From CAMAPP01 sp046153685 (lineage in GTDB: Bacteria; Pseudomonadota; Alphaproteobacteria; CADEGL01): DNA of 64,000 nucleotides. Under the pieces are notes generated by a model. That model ran no database searches, was not told the origin of the DNA, and worked only from the letters and a program-made list of their open reading frames with translations. Made by a program: the position numbers and the translations under genes. The stretch is from contig JBJXGH010000002.1 of assembly GCA_046153685.1 (NCBI GenBank), positions 1 through 64,000 of the forward strand. The letters run 5' to 3'. Positions 25,929 through 33,974 of the stretch are shown here, piece after piece. Every line of letters begins with the position of its first letter. Within the stretch, counting starts at the first letter, position 1.

Positions 25929-27092
25929 ATGGCGGAAGGATTTGGGGACTGGGACGTCCTGATCGTCGGCGGCGGGATCGCCGGGGCCTCCCTCGCCTAC
26001 CGCCTGGCGCCGCACCGGCGCGTGGCCGTGCTCGAGCGCGAGGCCCAGCCCGGCTATCACACCACGGGCCGCTCGGCGGCGAGTCTCTCGGAAAACCTTG
26101 GCTCCCCGGTCATTCGCGCGCTGACCGCCCTGACCCGGCCCTTCCTCGCCGAGCCGCCCGCAGGCTTCACACCGGTTCCGCTCATGACCCCGCTCGGCTG
26201 GCTGTTCGTCGCGCGCGCCGACCAGCGCGCCGCCTACGAGAAAAGCCTCGCCGAGGCCAAGGCTAGCGCGCCCCATGCCCGCGAACTCGGCCGGGCGGGC
26301 GCGCTCGCCCTCCACCCCCTGCTCGATCCCGATTATGTCGCCCACGCCTATCTCGAACCCGACGCCACCGCGCTCGACGTGGACGCGATCCTGCAAGGCT
26401 ATTACCGGGGGTTTCGCGCCTCGGGTGGGCGGTTGATCGCCGATGCCGAGGTCCGCGCGATCGGGCGCGAGGACGGCATCTGGCGCCTGGACACGGCCGC
26501 GGGGACCATCCGCGCACCCGTGATCGTGAACGCGGCGGGCGCCTGGGCCGACCGCGTGGCGGCATTGGCTGGCGTTAAGTCCATCGGCCTCGTGCCCAAG
26601 CGGCGCACCGCCATGATCCTCGACGCGCCCGCCGGCGTGAACAACGCGCGCTGGCCCGAGATCGACTGCGTTTCGGGAGAGTTCTATTTGAAACCCGAGG
26701 CGGGCAAGTTCCTCGCCAGCCCCTGCGACGAGACGCCGAGCGAGCCAACCGACGCCCAGGCGGACGAACTCGACATCGCGATCTGCGTCGAACGCATCGA
26801 GCGCGCGACAACCTTGAAGGTGCGCCGCGTCGAGCGGCGCTGGGCGGGCTTGCGAAGCTTCGTTGCCGACCGCAATCCCGTCGCCGGTTTCGCGCCCGAG
26901 TCGGAGGGGTTCTTCTGGCTCGCCGGGCAAGGCGGCGCCGGAATTCAAACCTCGGCCGGGCTGTCCGAGACCGCCGCGAGCCTCGTCCTTGGCCGCGAAT
27001 GGCCGGAACTGCTCAAGGCGCGCGGCATCCTGCCCGCCCATCTCTCCCCCGCGCGGCCCATGGCGGCCGCCCAACCAGGAAGCGCCCTATGA
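25929..27092 (+). CDS. dauA: D-arginine dehydrogenase-like FAD-dependent oxidoreductase (DauA type)
   Basis: A 387-residue DAO-family flavoprotein. The N-terminal LIVGGGIAGASLAYRLA binds FAD, and VLEREAQPGYHTTGRSAA, RALTALTRPFLAEPPAGF and the C-terminal WAGLRSFVADRNPVAGF...FFWLAGQGGAGIQTSA match my memory of Pseudomonas DauA closely. DauA oxidises D-arginine, and other D-amino acids less well, to an imino acid that hydrolyses to 2-ketoarginine. The stop overlaps the start of a RidA gene (ATGA), which would clear the imine. A different D-amino acid or N-methyl amino acid substrate is possible. Confidence 0.82.
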   Translation: MAEGFGDWDVLIVGGGIAGASLAYRLAPHRRVAVLEREAQPGYHTTGRSAASLSENLGSPVIRALTALTRPFLAEPPAGFTPVPLMTPLGWLFVARADQRAAYEKSLAEAKASAPHARELGRAGALALHPLLDPDYVAHAYLEPDATALDVDAILQGYYRGFRASGGRLIADAEVRAIGREDGIWRLDTAAGTIRAPVIVNAAGAWADRVAALAGVKSIGLVPKRRTAMILDAPAGVNNARWPEIDCVSGEFYLKPEAGKFLASPCDETPSEPTDAQADELDIAICVERIERATTLKVRRVERRWAGLRSFVADRNPVAGFAPESEGFFWLAGQGGAGIQTSAGLSETAASLVLGREWPELLKARGILPAHLSPARPMAAAQPGSAL

Positions 27093-27517
27093 ACAAGCTC
27101 ATCCATCACGGCAACATCGCCGAATCGAAGCACACCCCTGCCTTCAGCCATGTGGTGTGCGACGGCGATTACGCCTTCCTCGCGGGCCAGTTGGCGGCGG
27201 ACCGCGCGGACGGCAAGTTCACGCTCGGCGAGATCGAGGAGGAGACGCGAACCACGATGGACCTCCTGGGCGCCGCGCTCAAATCCGTCGACCTCGACTT
27301 CGCCGATGTCGTGCAGGCGCGCGTATTCATGACGGATCTCGCCGAGTTCCAGCGCATGAACAAAGTCTATACCGCGTATTTTCCGCCAGGCCGCGCGCCC
27401 GCGCGCACCTGTGTCGGGGTCGCGAGTCTCTTGGGCGGCACGAAAATCGAAATCGATTTCGTCGCGCGCATGCGCCGGGTGCGCGCGGCGGACGAAGTGA
27501 TCGAACGCGCGCGTTGA
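27089..27517 (+). CDS. RidA-family imine deaminase coupled to dauA
   Basis: A 142-residue RidA-superfamily protein starting at the ATG inside the dauA stop. It has FLAGQLAADRADGKFTLGEIEEETRTTMDLL, DVVQARVFMTDLAEFQRMNKVYTAYFP and the PARTCVGVASL arginine strand. Imines formed by the neighbouring dehydrogenase are the expected substrate. It has no basic tail, unlike the RidA protein at 20979, and the two are diverged. The frame is open further upstream within dauA, but the coupled start gives the family length. Confidence 0.9.
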   Translation: MNKLIHHGNIAESKHTPAFSHVVCDGDYAFLAGQLAADRADGKFTLGEIEEETRTTMDLLGAALKSVDLDFADVVQARVFMTDLAEFQRMNKVYTAYFPPGRAPARTCVGVASLLGGTKIEIDFVARMRRVRAADEVIERAR

Positions 27518-27521
27518 ACGC

Positions 27522-28685
27522 CTACATCAAATACGATTCGAGATAGCCGAAATAGGCGTCCGCGCCCTCGATCATCTCGTCGATATGGATGTATTCGTTC
27601 GGCGTGTGCCACAGCGCCATCCGCCCCGGGCCCCACATGGTGGCCTCCGCGCCCTGGCGCGACATGTAGCCCGCGTCCATGGCGCCGTGGCTGTAGAAGC
27701 TTTCGGGCTTGGCCAATCCCGCGCGCTTATATCCCTCGTACACATGGCCCATCATCGCGCCCTTGGGATCGACCTCGTTGGGGTGCATGAAGGGGCCGCG
27801 CCGGTATTCGATCTCGAAGGGCGGGATTTTGCCGACGGCGTTTTGCAATTCAGCCATCGCGTCCTCGGCCGACTGCCCAGGCAGCAAGCGCCGGTCCCAC
27901 ATCATGTAAACTTCGTTCTGCACCGTGTGGGTGGCGTCAGGGGCCGAGCGCAGCGCCGTGCAGGTGAGCGTCGGCTTGCCCATGCCCGCGTGTTCGACCT
28001 TGCCGATATCGAGCGCATAGAGGCGGTTCAGCACCTCGCGCGCGCCGGTGATGGCGTTCAAGCCCAGCCAGGGCGTCGAGGAATGCGACACACGCCCGCG
28101 CACGAAAATCTCGACATCGATGCGCCCCTTATTGCCGAGCGCGACCTGGCCGTCCGTGCCGAGCACCACGAAGCCCGTCTTGGGCGGGCGCGGCAGCGCC
28201 TTGAAGATGGAAATCGCGGCATCGTGCCGGCCGGTTTCGCCGGCGGTCGAAACATTGAAGACGACGCGGCCCTTGAGGCGGCCCGATTTGTGCGCCGCAT
28301 AACACGAAGCGAGCGCCGCGGCCATCGCGCCCTTCTGCTCCGACACGCCGCGTCCGCGCACCGCGCGCTTGCCGTCTATGTCCACGAGCTCGGCGGCGTA
28401 GGGCGTCGGCATGGACCCGGCCTGATGGCACATGGCGTAGGTCATGAACAAGGCGCTCTTGTCCGGATTGTCGGGGCCGAGCTCGCACAAGAGATTGCCC
28501 ATGGCGTCGCGCCGCCAGGGCAAACCCAATTCCGTGAGCAAGCCGCCGACGCATTTTTCGATATAGGCCTGAACCTCGGGCTCGGCCTCGAACCGCGCGG
28601 TCTGGGGCGAGGGAAAGCGCACGAACCGGCGCGTCCACTCGATGATTTGATCGTCCGGAACGTATTTGCCGACGAGCTTGCTCAT
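27522..28685 (-). CDS. M20-family amidohydrolase/peptidase with atypical metal motifs
   Basis: A 387-residue M20/M25/M40-type protein with the two-domain layout: an inserted dimerisation domain around VEIFVRGRVSHSSTPWLGLNAI and a C-terminal HTPNEYIHID. Several canonical zinc motifs are altered. H-x-D appears as CHQAGS, the bridging Asp segment reads GRGVSEQKG (Glu for Asp), and the usual Glu-Glu pair is GETG. It may be a divergent subfamily or use a different metal set. It lies 13 bp after the carbamoylase-like gene, so the two are cotranscribed. The substrate is probably an N-acyl or N-carbamoyl amino acid or a small peptide. Confidence 0.78.
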   Translation of the reverse strand: MSKLVGKYVPDDQIIEWTRRFVRFPSPQTARFEAEPEVQAYIEKCVGGLLTELGLPWRRDAMGNLLCELGPDNPDKSALFMTYAMCHQAGSMPTPYAAELVDIDGKRAVRGRGVSEQKGAMAAALASCYAAHKSGRLKGRVVFNVSTAGETGRHDAAISIFKALPRPPKTGFVVLGTDGQVALGNKGRIDVEIFVRGRVSHSSTPWLGLNAITGAREVLNRLYALDIGKVEHAGMGKPTLTCTALRSAPDATHTVQNEVYMMWDRRLLPGQSAEDAMAELQNAVGKIPPFEIEYRRGPFMHPNEVDPKGAMMGHVYEGYKRAGLAKPESFYSHGAMDAGYMSRQGAEATMWGPGRMALWHTPNEYIHIDEMIEGADAYFGYLESYLM

Positions 28686-28698
28686 CTTCCTTTTCCCC

Positions 28699-29949
28699 TC
28701 AGGCCGCGTGCATCAGGCGCAAGACCGACTGCAACAGGACATTCGCGCCCTGTTCCAGAAGTTTCCAATCCGTCCATTCGTCGCGGCGATGGCTGCGCCC
28801 GCCCTCGGAGGGGACGAAGATCATGCCCGCGTCCGCCACGCGCGCGATCACTTGCGCGTCGTGTCCCGCGCCCGAGGGCATGCGGTGGGCGGGCAGGCCC
28901 AGGGATTTCGCCGAGTCCTCGACGATGTCCTGCACGCGCGGCGCCATGAGTGCCGCGGTGTTGCCCGTGGTGTGGGCATATTCGACGCGCAAGCGGTATT
29001 CCGCCGCAACCTTGTCGGCGAGCTTGTAGCTCGCCTTCACTAGGCGCTTGACCAATTTCTGGTCGGTGTCGCGCAATTCCTGCTTCAAGTAGATCTCGAA
29101 CGGCACGATGTTCGCCGCCGCCGATTTCGACTTCACGATGCCGTAGGTGAGACGCGTATAGGGCGTGCCGCGCCTGAGAATCGTCTTGCGCATGCGCGAG
29201 ACGAACTCGCAGGCGCCGGTGAAGGCGTCCTTGCGCAAATCCATGGGCGTGGTGCCCGCGTGATCGGGCTCGCCGTAAAACGTGAAATCGGAATGATCGA
29301 CGCCGACTATGCCCGTGACGATGCCGATGGGCAGTCCGCTGGCCTCGAGCACGGGGCCTTGCTCGATGTGCAACTCGACATAGGCGGCGATCTCGCCCTT
29401 CTTGCGCCTGGCCTCGGAGAGACGCGCGGGGTCGAACCCGGCGCCGAGCATGGCATCGACCAGCAGCGCATCGTCGGGCGCCTTGGCCTTGGCGACGCGC
29501 GCCATATCGAGCGCCCCCGTCACCGCCTTCGAGCCCAGGCAATCGAGATAGCGCCCTTCCTCGTCGATGAAGGCGACCGCCTCGAAACCGCGCGGGGGGC
29601 TAAGCCCTGCTTCCTTGATGACGCGCGCGACCTCGAGCGCCGCCAACACGCCAAAGGCGCCGTCGAGCGGCCCGCCATCGGGCACGGTGTCGATATGCGA
29701 GCCCGACATGACCACGGGACCCGTTTCGGGCCCCACGCGGCCGATGGTGTTGCCCGCCGCGTCGTCGCGCGCGGCGATTCCGGAAGCGGCGAAGCGCGAT
29801 TTGAGCCACCGCCGCGCCTCCTCGTAACCGGGCCCGAAGGCGTGGCGCGTCAAATTGCCGTCGGGCGCGCGGCCGATCTTGGACAAGGTTTCGATATCGG
29901 CGCGCAAGCGACCGATATCGATGCGCAGATTGTGCCAGGACGAAGCCAT
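28699..29949 (-). CDS. Zn-dependent N-carbamoyl-amino-acid hydrolase/allantoate amidohydrolase family
   Basis: A 416-residue M20-superfamily hydantoinase/carbamoylase enzyme. All signatures are intact: SHIDTVPDGGPLDGAFG, FIDEEG, HIEQGPVLE, PDHAGTTPM, SGAGHDAQ and a late SHRRDEW. Such enzymes hydrolyse N-carbamoyl amino acids, ureidoglycolate or allantoate to the free amino compound plus CO2 and NH3. Beside creatinase/DoeA-like M24 genes and sarcosine oxidase, N-carbamoylsarcosine is one conceivable substrate, but the family is broad. Confidence 0.87.
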   Translation of the reverse strand: MASSWHNLRIDIGRLRADIETLSKIGRAPDGNLTRHAFGPGYEEARRWLKSRFAASGIAARDDAAGNTIGRVGPETGPVVMSGSHIDTVPDGGPLDGAFGVLAALEVARVIKEAGLSPPRGFEAVAFIDEEGRYLDCLGSKAVTGALDMARVAKAKAPDDALLVDAMLGAGFDPARLSEARRKKGEIAAYVELHIEQGPVLEASGLPIGIVTGIVGVDHSDFTFYGEPDHAGTTPMDLRKDAFTGACEFVSRMRKTILRRGTPYTRLTYGIVKSKSAAANIVPFEIYLKQELRDTDQKLVKRLVKASYKLADKVAAEYRLRVEYAHTTGNTAALMAPRVQDIVEDSAKSLGLPAHRMPSGAGHDAQVIARVADAGMIFVPSEGGRSHRRDEWTDWKLLEQGANVLLQSVLRLMHAA

Positions 29950-30008
29950 CGCTGTTTCCCCCGAGATTCCAAGATCCCCGGCGCCGAAAGCTGCGCGCCG
30001 CGCCGCGC

Positions 30009-30053
30009 AAAATCCGCGCGGCCCCCGCGCCGGATCATCCCGGCGCGAGGGCC
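30009..30053 (-). terminator. Terminator-like hairpin after the first M24 gene
   Basis: On the minus strand a 14-bp stem with one G-T wobble (arms 30053-30040 and 30033-30020) closes a 6-nt loop 13 bp past the M24 stop. TTTT follows about 7 nt beyond the stem, at 30012-30009. The stem is very strong but the T-run is short and displaced, so partial termination or 3'-end protection is likely. Confidence 0.5.
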
Positions 30054-30066
30054 GTCGAACCTTGCC

Positions 30067-31251
30067 CTATTTGATCACGAGCTTGCGCGGCAGCCCGTTC
30101 AGAACTTCGCAACCGGTCTTGGTGACGCGCACCGAGGCCGAGAAACCAATGCCGCAATCGCGGTACTTGAGCGTGAGCGGCACCATGTGGAACGTCATAT
30201 TGGTTTCGAGCTTGCGTGTCTCGCGCGGCTTCAGCGACAGGATCTGCCCTTCACCCCAATCGGGCGGGAAGGCGATGCCGATCGAATAGCCCGTGCGATG
30301 GCGGAAATATTCGCCGTACCCGGATTTCTCGACGACGTCGCGCGCGGCCTTGTCCACCTGCTCGCAGGTGACGCCCGGCTTGATCTTGGCGATCGCCGCC
30401 TCGAGACCGCCGATCACCGCGGCCGACATCTCACGCACCGTCTTGCGCGGCTCGCCCACATTGCAGCAACGCATGATCGCCGCCGTGTAGCGATTGGTGT
30501 TGGCCGAAACCTCGAAATAAACCGGATCGCCCTCCATGATCACTTCGTTGCGCCAGGTTTGGTGCGGCAGGCAGGTGCGCGCGCCCGACAGGATGAAGGG
30601 CGGCAGGCCGGGATATTGGCTGCCGTTCAGGGTGAGCACGCGCTCGACCTCCGCCGCGACTTGGTTATCGGTCACGCCGCCGGCGACCTTGTCGATGCCC
30701 GCCTGCACCGCCCGGTCGAGGATGCGCGCGGATTTGCGCATCGTGTCGAGCTCCTCATCGGACTTGATGAGGCGCGCCTCCTCGACGATATGCGTCGAGT
30801 CCACCACCTTGGCCTTGGGGAAATGACCGACCAGGTTCTCGTGCTCGAAGACGTTGAAGAACCAGCCGCGCTTTTCGACGCCGATCTTTGCGCCTCCGAG
30901 CTTGAGCTTCTTCAGCGCCTCGGCGGTCACGTCGGCCGGCACCTGGTAGTCCTTGATCTCGGTGAAGCCGGGCAGCCAAGTGTATTCGTAAACGTTCAGG
31001 CTTTCGAACGCGCGCATGACCATCACCGGTTCCTCGCCGAGCGGCACGATGAGGCAGTGATAGCCGTAATAACCGGGCGTCTCGTAGCCGGTCAGATAAC
31101 AGATGTTTTCAGGGCCACGGACGAGAAGGACATCGATTCCCTCTTTCTTCATCATCGACGTCACGACGTCGTAGCGGCGGCGATATTCCGCCGGCGTGAA
31201 GCTGAGCCGATGGTGTTCGACCATCTTGGGTTGGAAGCCGGATTTGGCCAT
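30067..31251 (-). CDS. M24-family hydrolase, DoeA/creatinase-like, copy 1
   Basis: A 394-residue two-domain protein: an N-terminal creatinase-like domain (ENICYLTGYETPGYYGYHCLIVP) and a C-terminal pita-bread fold. The canonical metal Asp residues of M24 peptidases are absent (FEVSANTNRYTAAIMR aligns where Asp...Asp-Ile-Thr-Arg is expected). GYSIGIAFPPDWGEGQILSLKP and NMTFHMVP resemble ectoine hydrolase DoeA/EutD. It is therefore more likely a metal-independent C-N hydrolase of a small osmolyte (ectoine-, creatine- or betaine-like) than an aminopeptidase. A paralogue is encoded just upstream, 160 bp away. Confidence 0.8.
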   Translation of the reverse strand: MAKSGFQPKMVEHHRLSFTPAEYRRRYDVVTSMMKKEGIDVLLVRGPENICYLTGYETPGYYGYHCLIVPLGEEPVMVMRAFESLNVYEYTWLPGFTEIKDYQVPADVTAEALKKLKLGGAKIGVEKRGWFFNVFEHENLVGHFPKAKVVDSTHIVEEARLIKSDEELDTMRKSARILDRAVQAGIDKVAGGVTDNQVAAEVERVLTLNGSQYPGLPPFILSGARTCLPHQTWRNEVIMEGDPVYFEVSANTNRYTAAIMRCCNVGEPRKTVREMSAAVIGGLEAAIAKIKPGVTCEQVDKAARDVVEKSGYGEYFRHRTGYSIGIAFPPDWGEGQILSLKPRETRKLETNMTFHMVPLTLKYRDCGIGFSASVRVTKTGCEVLNGLPRKLVIK

Positions 31252-31410
31252 TGCGGTTCCTCATGTGACGGGCGTTAGGATGGATGTCTCACGCCCGCCG
31301 CCACACGACCGCGACCGATATCGCGCGGGCCCCGCCAGCATCAAGACGGGGCGAAGCCTACAAAGCCCCGCCCCGCTTGGAAAGCACCCTTGGAGTAAAT
31401 CTTGCGCGGC

Positions 31411-32694
31411 CTAGCGCCGCTTCGCCTTCTTGGCTTTGGCCTTGGCTTTGGCTTTGGCTTTGGCCTTTGGTTTTTTCGTCGCCGTCACGCGCTTGGCGCC
31501 CGACGCCTTGGCGCCCTTCACCACGAGCTTGCCCGGATAGATCGAGAACGGCGTGCAGCCAGTCGCGGTCACTTGCAGCGTGGCGGAAAATCCAGCGCCG
31601 GTCTTGCGGTAGATATAGGCGGCAGGAACCATGTGAAAGACCATGTTCTCCTGCACCAGGCGCTTCTCGCCCTTCTTCAGCGACAGGATCTGCCCTTCGC
31701 CCCAATCGGGCGGAAAGCACATCCCCAGCGAATATGCCGCGCGGTGGCGGTGGTAATCGCCGAATCCCGCCTTCACGAATTCGCCGTGCACGGCGCGGTC
31801 CACGTCCTCGCACGGCACGCCCGGCTTCAGCGCCTTCATGCCGGCGTCGAGCGCCCGGAGGGACGCATCCGAGATGCGCCGCACCAGATCGCCCGGGTCG
31901 CCGTCCGAGGCGGTGAACATGATGACCGAGGAATAGCGGTGCTTGGTCGCCGACAGCTCGTAGAACACCGGATCGCCCTTGGCGATGCGCCGTCCCTCCC
32001 AGGTCGAGTGCGTGACGGTGATGCGCGGTCCCGAGGTCACGAAATGCGGCAGGCCCGGATATTCGCTGCCGCGCCCGACGAGTTCGCGGTGAATTTCGGC
32101 GGCGATGGCGTCCTCGGTCGTGCCCGCGTGGAGGGCATCGAGCCCGGCCTTCGAGCCGTGGTCGAGCATCTTGGCGCAGCGCCGCATGAGGGCCAGTTCC
32201 TCGGGTGACTTGATCACGCGCACCCATTCGATGATGCCCGAGCCATCGACCAGGGTGGCCTCGGGCAATTTCGTGCGCACGTTCTCGTATTCCTCGATGG
32301 TCGAGAAGAACGACGTCTTCTCGACGCCGATGCGCTTGTTCGCCATGCCGCGCGCGCGCAGCGTCTCGATGGTCGCCTCATAGGGCACGCGGTCGTCGGG
32401 CACGGGCACCGAATCGGCGAGCCAGGAATATTCGAAGACATTGGTTTGCTCGAGAAAGCGCAGCACCAAGGTGGGCGCCTGGTCGAGCGACAGCACGAGG
32501 CAGTGATAGCCGTAATAGCCGGGCGTCACATAGCCGGTGAGATAGGCGATGTTCTCGGGCGTGCGGACCAGCAGGACCTCGATGCCCTTCTCGACCATCG
32601 ACGCGATCGTGGCGTCGTAGCGCCGCCGATATTCGCCCAGCGAAAACGCCAAGCGGTCGTGCTGGATCATCTTGAGTTGGCTGGCGGTCAACAT
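31411..32694 (-). CDS. M24-family hydrolase, DoeA/creatinase-like, copy 2, with lysine-rich tail
   Basis: A 427-residue paralogue of the next gene, sharing ENIAYLTGYVTPGYYGYHCLVL, YELSATKHRYSSVIMF in place of the metal site, and GMCFPPDWGEGQILSLKKGE. It ends in a 35-residue tail of repeated Lys-Ala (KAKAKAKAKAKAKKAKRR), encoded by a hexanucleotide repeat. GGAGGG abuts an upstream ATG at 32700 but lies 6 bp from the ATG at 32694, so I start there. The frame stays open far upstream, through the racemase gene in another frame, but that part is not coding. Confidence 0.8.
   Translation of the reverse strand: MLTASQLKMIQHDRLAFSLGEYRRRYDATIASMVEKGIEVLLVRTPENIAYLTGYVTPGYYGYHCLVLSLDQAPTLVLRFLEQTNVFEYSWLADSVPVPDDRVPYEATIETLRARGMANKRIGVEKTSFFSTIEEYENVRTKLPEATLVDGSGIIEWVRVIKSPEELALMRRCAKMLDHGSKAGLDALHAGTTEDAIAAEIHRELVGRGSEYPGLPHFVTSGPRITVTHSTWEGRRIAKGDPVFYELSATKHRYSSVIMFTASDGDPGDLVRRISDASLRALDAGMKALKPGVPCEDVDRAVHGEFVKAGFGDYHRHRAAYSLGMCFPPDWGEGQILSLKKGEKRLVQENMVFHMVPAAYIYRKTGAGFSATLQVTATGCTPFSIYPGKLVVKGAKASGAKRVTATKKPKAKAKAKAKAKAKKAKRR
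31431..31470 (-). repeat. Hexanucleotide microsatellite encoding a Lys-Ala tail
   Basis: About six copies of a GGCTTT-like hexamer (plus-strand sense, with occasional GGCCTT variants) lie inside the 3' end of the second M24 gene and encode alternating Lys-Ala. Because the unit is a multiple of three, slippage would change tail length without shifting frame. Confidence 0.75.
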
Positions 32695-32759
32695 ACCCAT
32701 CCCTCCGATAAGGCCGGCGCAACCGCCGGCGCGTCCGTCCATGAAATCGTTCCGCGATC

Positions 32760-33926
32760 CTATTCGGCTGCGTCGGTCGGCGCTTGCCAGCCGATGGCGC
32801 CCGCGCGCTTTAGGTCCTCGATCTCGGCCTTGGAGAAGCCCCAATCGATCAGGGCCTCCTCGGTGTGCTCGCCCGCGCGTGCGGGAGGGCGCCGCACCTT
32901 GCCCGGCGTGCGGCTGAATTTCGGCGCAGGACCCGGCTGCACCACGCCCTCGACCTCGACGAAGGAGCCGCGCGCGACATTGTGCGGATGGTTCGGCGCC
33001 TCGGCGAACGATAGCACCGGAGCGTAGCAAACATCCGTGCCTTCGAGAATCGCGTCCCATTCCGCCCGCGTCTTGGTCTTGATGACTTCGGCCACGCGCG
33101 CGCGCAGGCGCGGCCAGGACGCGCGGTCCATTTGCTTGGGCCAGTTCTCGCCCTTCACGCCCAAGGCATCGAGCATGAGGTCGTAAAACTTGTCCTCGAT
33201 CGCGCCGAGGGATATGTGCTTGGCGTCCTTGGTTTCGTAGGTGCCGTAGAAATGCGCGGCGCCGTCGAGGATATTGGCCTCGCGCTCGTCGCGCCAAATC
33301 CCCGCCGCCATCATCCCCCAGAAGCCGGTGGCGAGATACGCCGCGCCCTCGACCATCGAGGCATCGACCACTTGACCCTTGCCCGAACGCTTGGCCTCGT
33401 AGAGGGCGCACATCATGCCAAAGGCGAGGAACATGGCGCCGCCGCCGAAATCCCCGACGAGATTCAAGGGCGGCACCGGCCGATCCTTGGGACCGATGGC
33501 GTGCAGCGCGCCCGACAGCGCGATGTAGTTGAGATCGTGGCCCGCGACCTCGGCCAAGGGGCCGGTTTGCCCCCAGCCCGTCATCCGCCCGTACACCAGG
33601 CGCGGATTGCACTTCCAGCAATTCTCCGGCCCGACGCCAAGGCGCTCGGCAACGCCCGGGCGGAAGGGTTCGATGAGCGCGTCGGCGTGCTCGGCGAGGC
33701 GCAATACGGTCTCGACCCCGCGAGGATTTTTGAGGTCGACCGCGATCGAGCGCCTGCCGCGATTGAGCAGATCGAGCTTCGCCGGACGCTTCACGCCCAA
33801 ACCCGAAGGCAGGGTGCGATCGACGCGAATGATCTCGGCACCCATGTCGGAAAACAACATGGCCGCGAACGGCCCCGGGCCTATGCCGGCCAATTCGACG
33901 ATTTTCAGACCGGTCAGCGGACCCAT
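32760..33926 (-). CDS. Alpha-methylacyl-CoA racemase (CaiB/BaiF family III)
   Basis: A 388-residue enzyme that interconverts (R)- and (S)-2-methylacyl-CoA, needed before beta-oxidation of branched chains. It matches the AMACR/Mcr pattern along its length: LAGIGPGPFAAMLFSDMGAEIIRVDR, GHDLNYIALSGAL with catalytic His130, LNLVGDFGGG with Asp159, VVDASMVEGAAYL, and NILDGAAHFYGTYET. The ATG at 33926 has GGGAG upstream; the open frame extends 6 codons further. The residues around Asp159 fit a racemase better than a CoA transferase. It sits between queG and the M24 genes in the same direction. Confidence 0.88.
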   Translation of the reverse strand: MGPLTGLKIVELAGIGPGPFAAMLFSDMGAEIIRVDRTLPSGLGVKRPAKLDLLNRGRRSIAVDLKNPRGVETVLRLAEHADALIEPFRPGVAERLGVGPENCWKCNPRLVYGRMTGWGQTGPLAEVAGHDLNYIALSGALHAIGPKDRPVPPLNLVGDFGGGAMFLAFGMMCALYEAKRSGKGQVVDASMVEGAAYLATGFWGMMAAGIWRDEREANILDGAAHFYGTYETKDAKHISLGAIEDKFYDLMLDALGVKGENWPKQMDRASWPRLRARVAEVIKTKTRAEWDAILEGTDVCYAPVLSFAEAPNHPHNVARGSFVEVEGVVQPGPAPKFSRTPGKVRRPPARAGEHTEEALIDWGFSKAEIEDLKRAGAIGWQAPTDAAE

Positions 33927-33974
33927 CGCAATTCTCCCTCGCAAAACCCGGCGATTGTGGGCGAACCGCCGCGC

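Noticed and set aside
29260..31278. 672-codon plus-strand frame spanning the carbamoylase and first M24 gene
   Set aside because: It runs antisense across two clear genes and their intergenic hairpin; shadow frame.
31321..31380. Terminator after the second M24 gene
   Set aside because: GC-rich inverted segments (31347-31353 with 31369-31375) are present, but the loop is long and no T-run follows on the minus strand.
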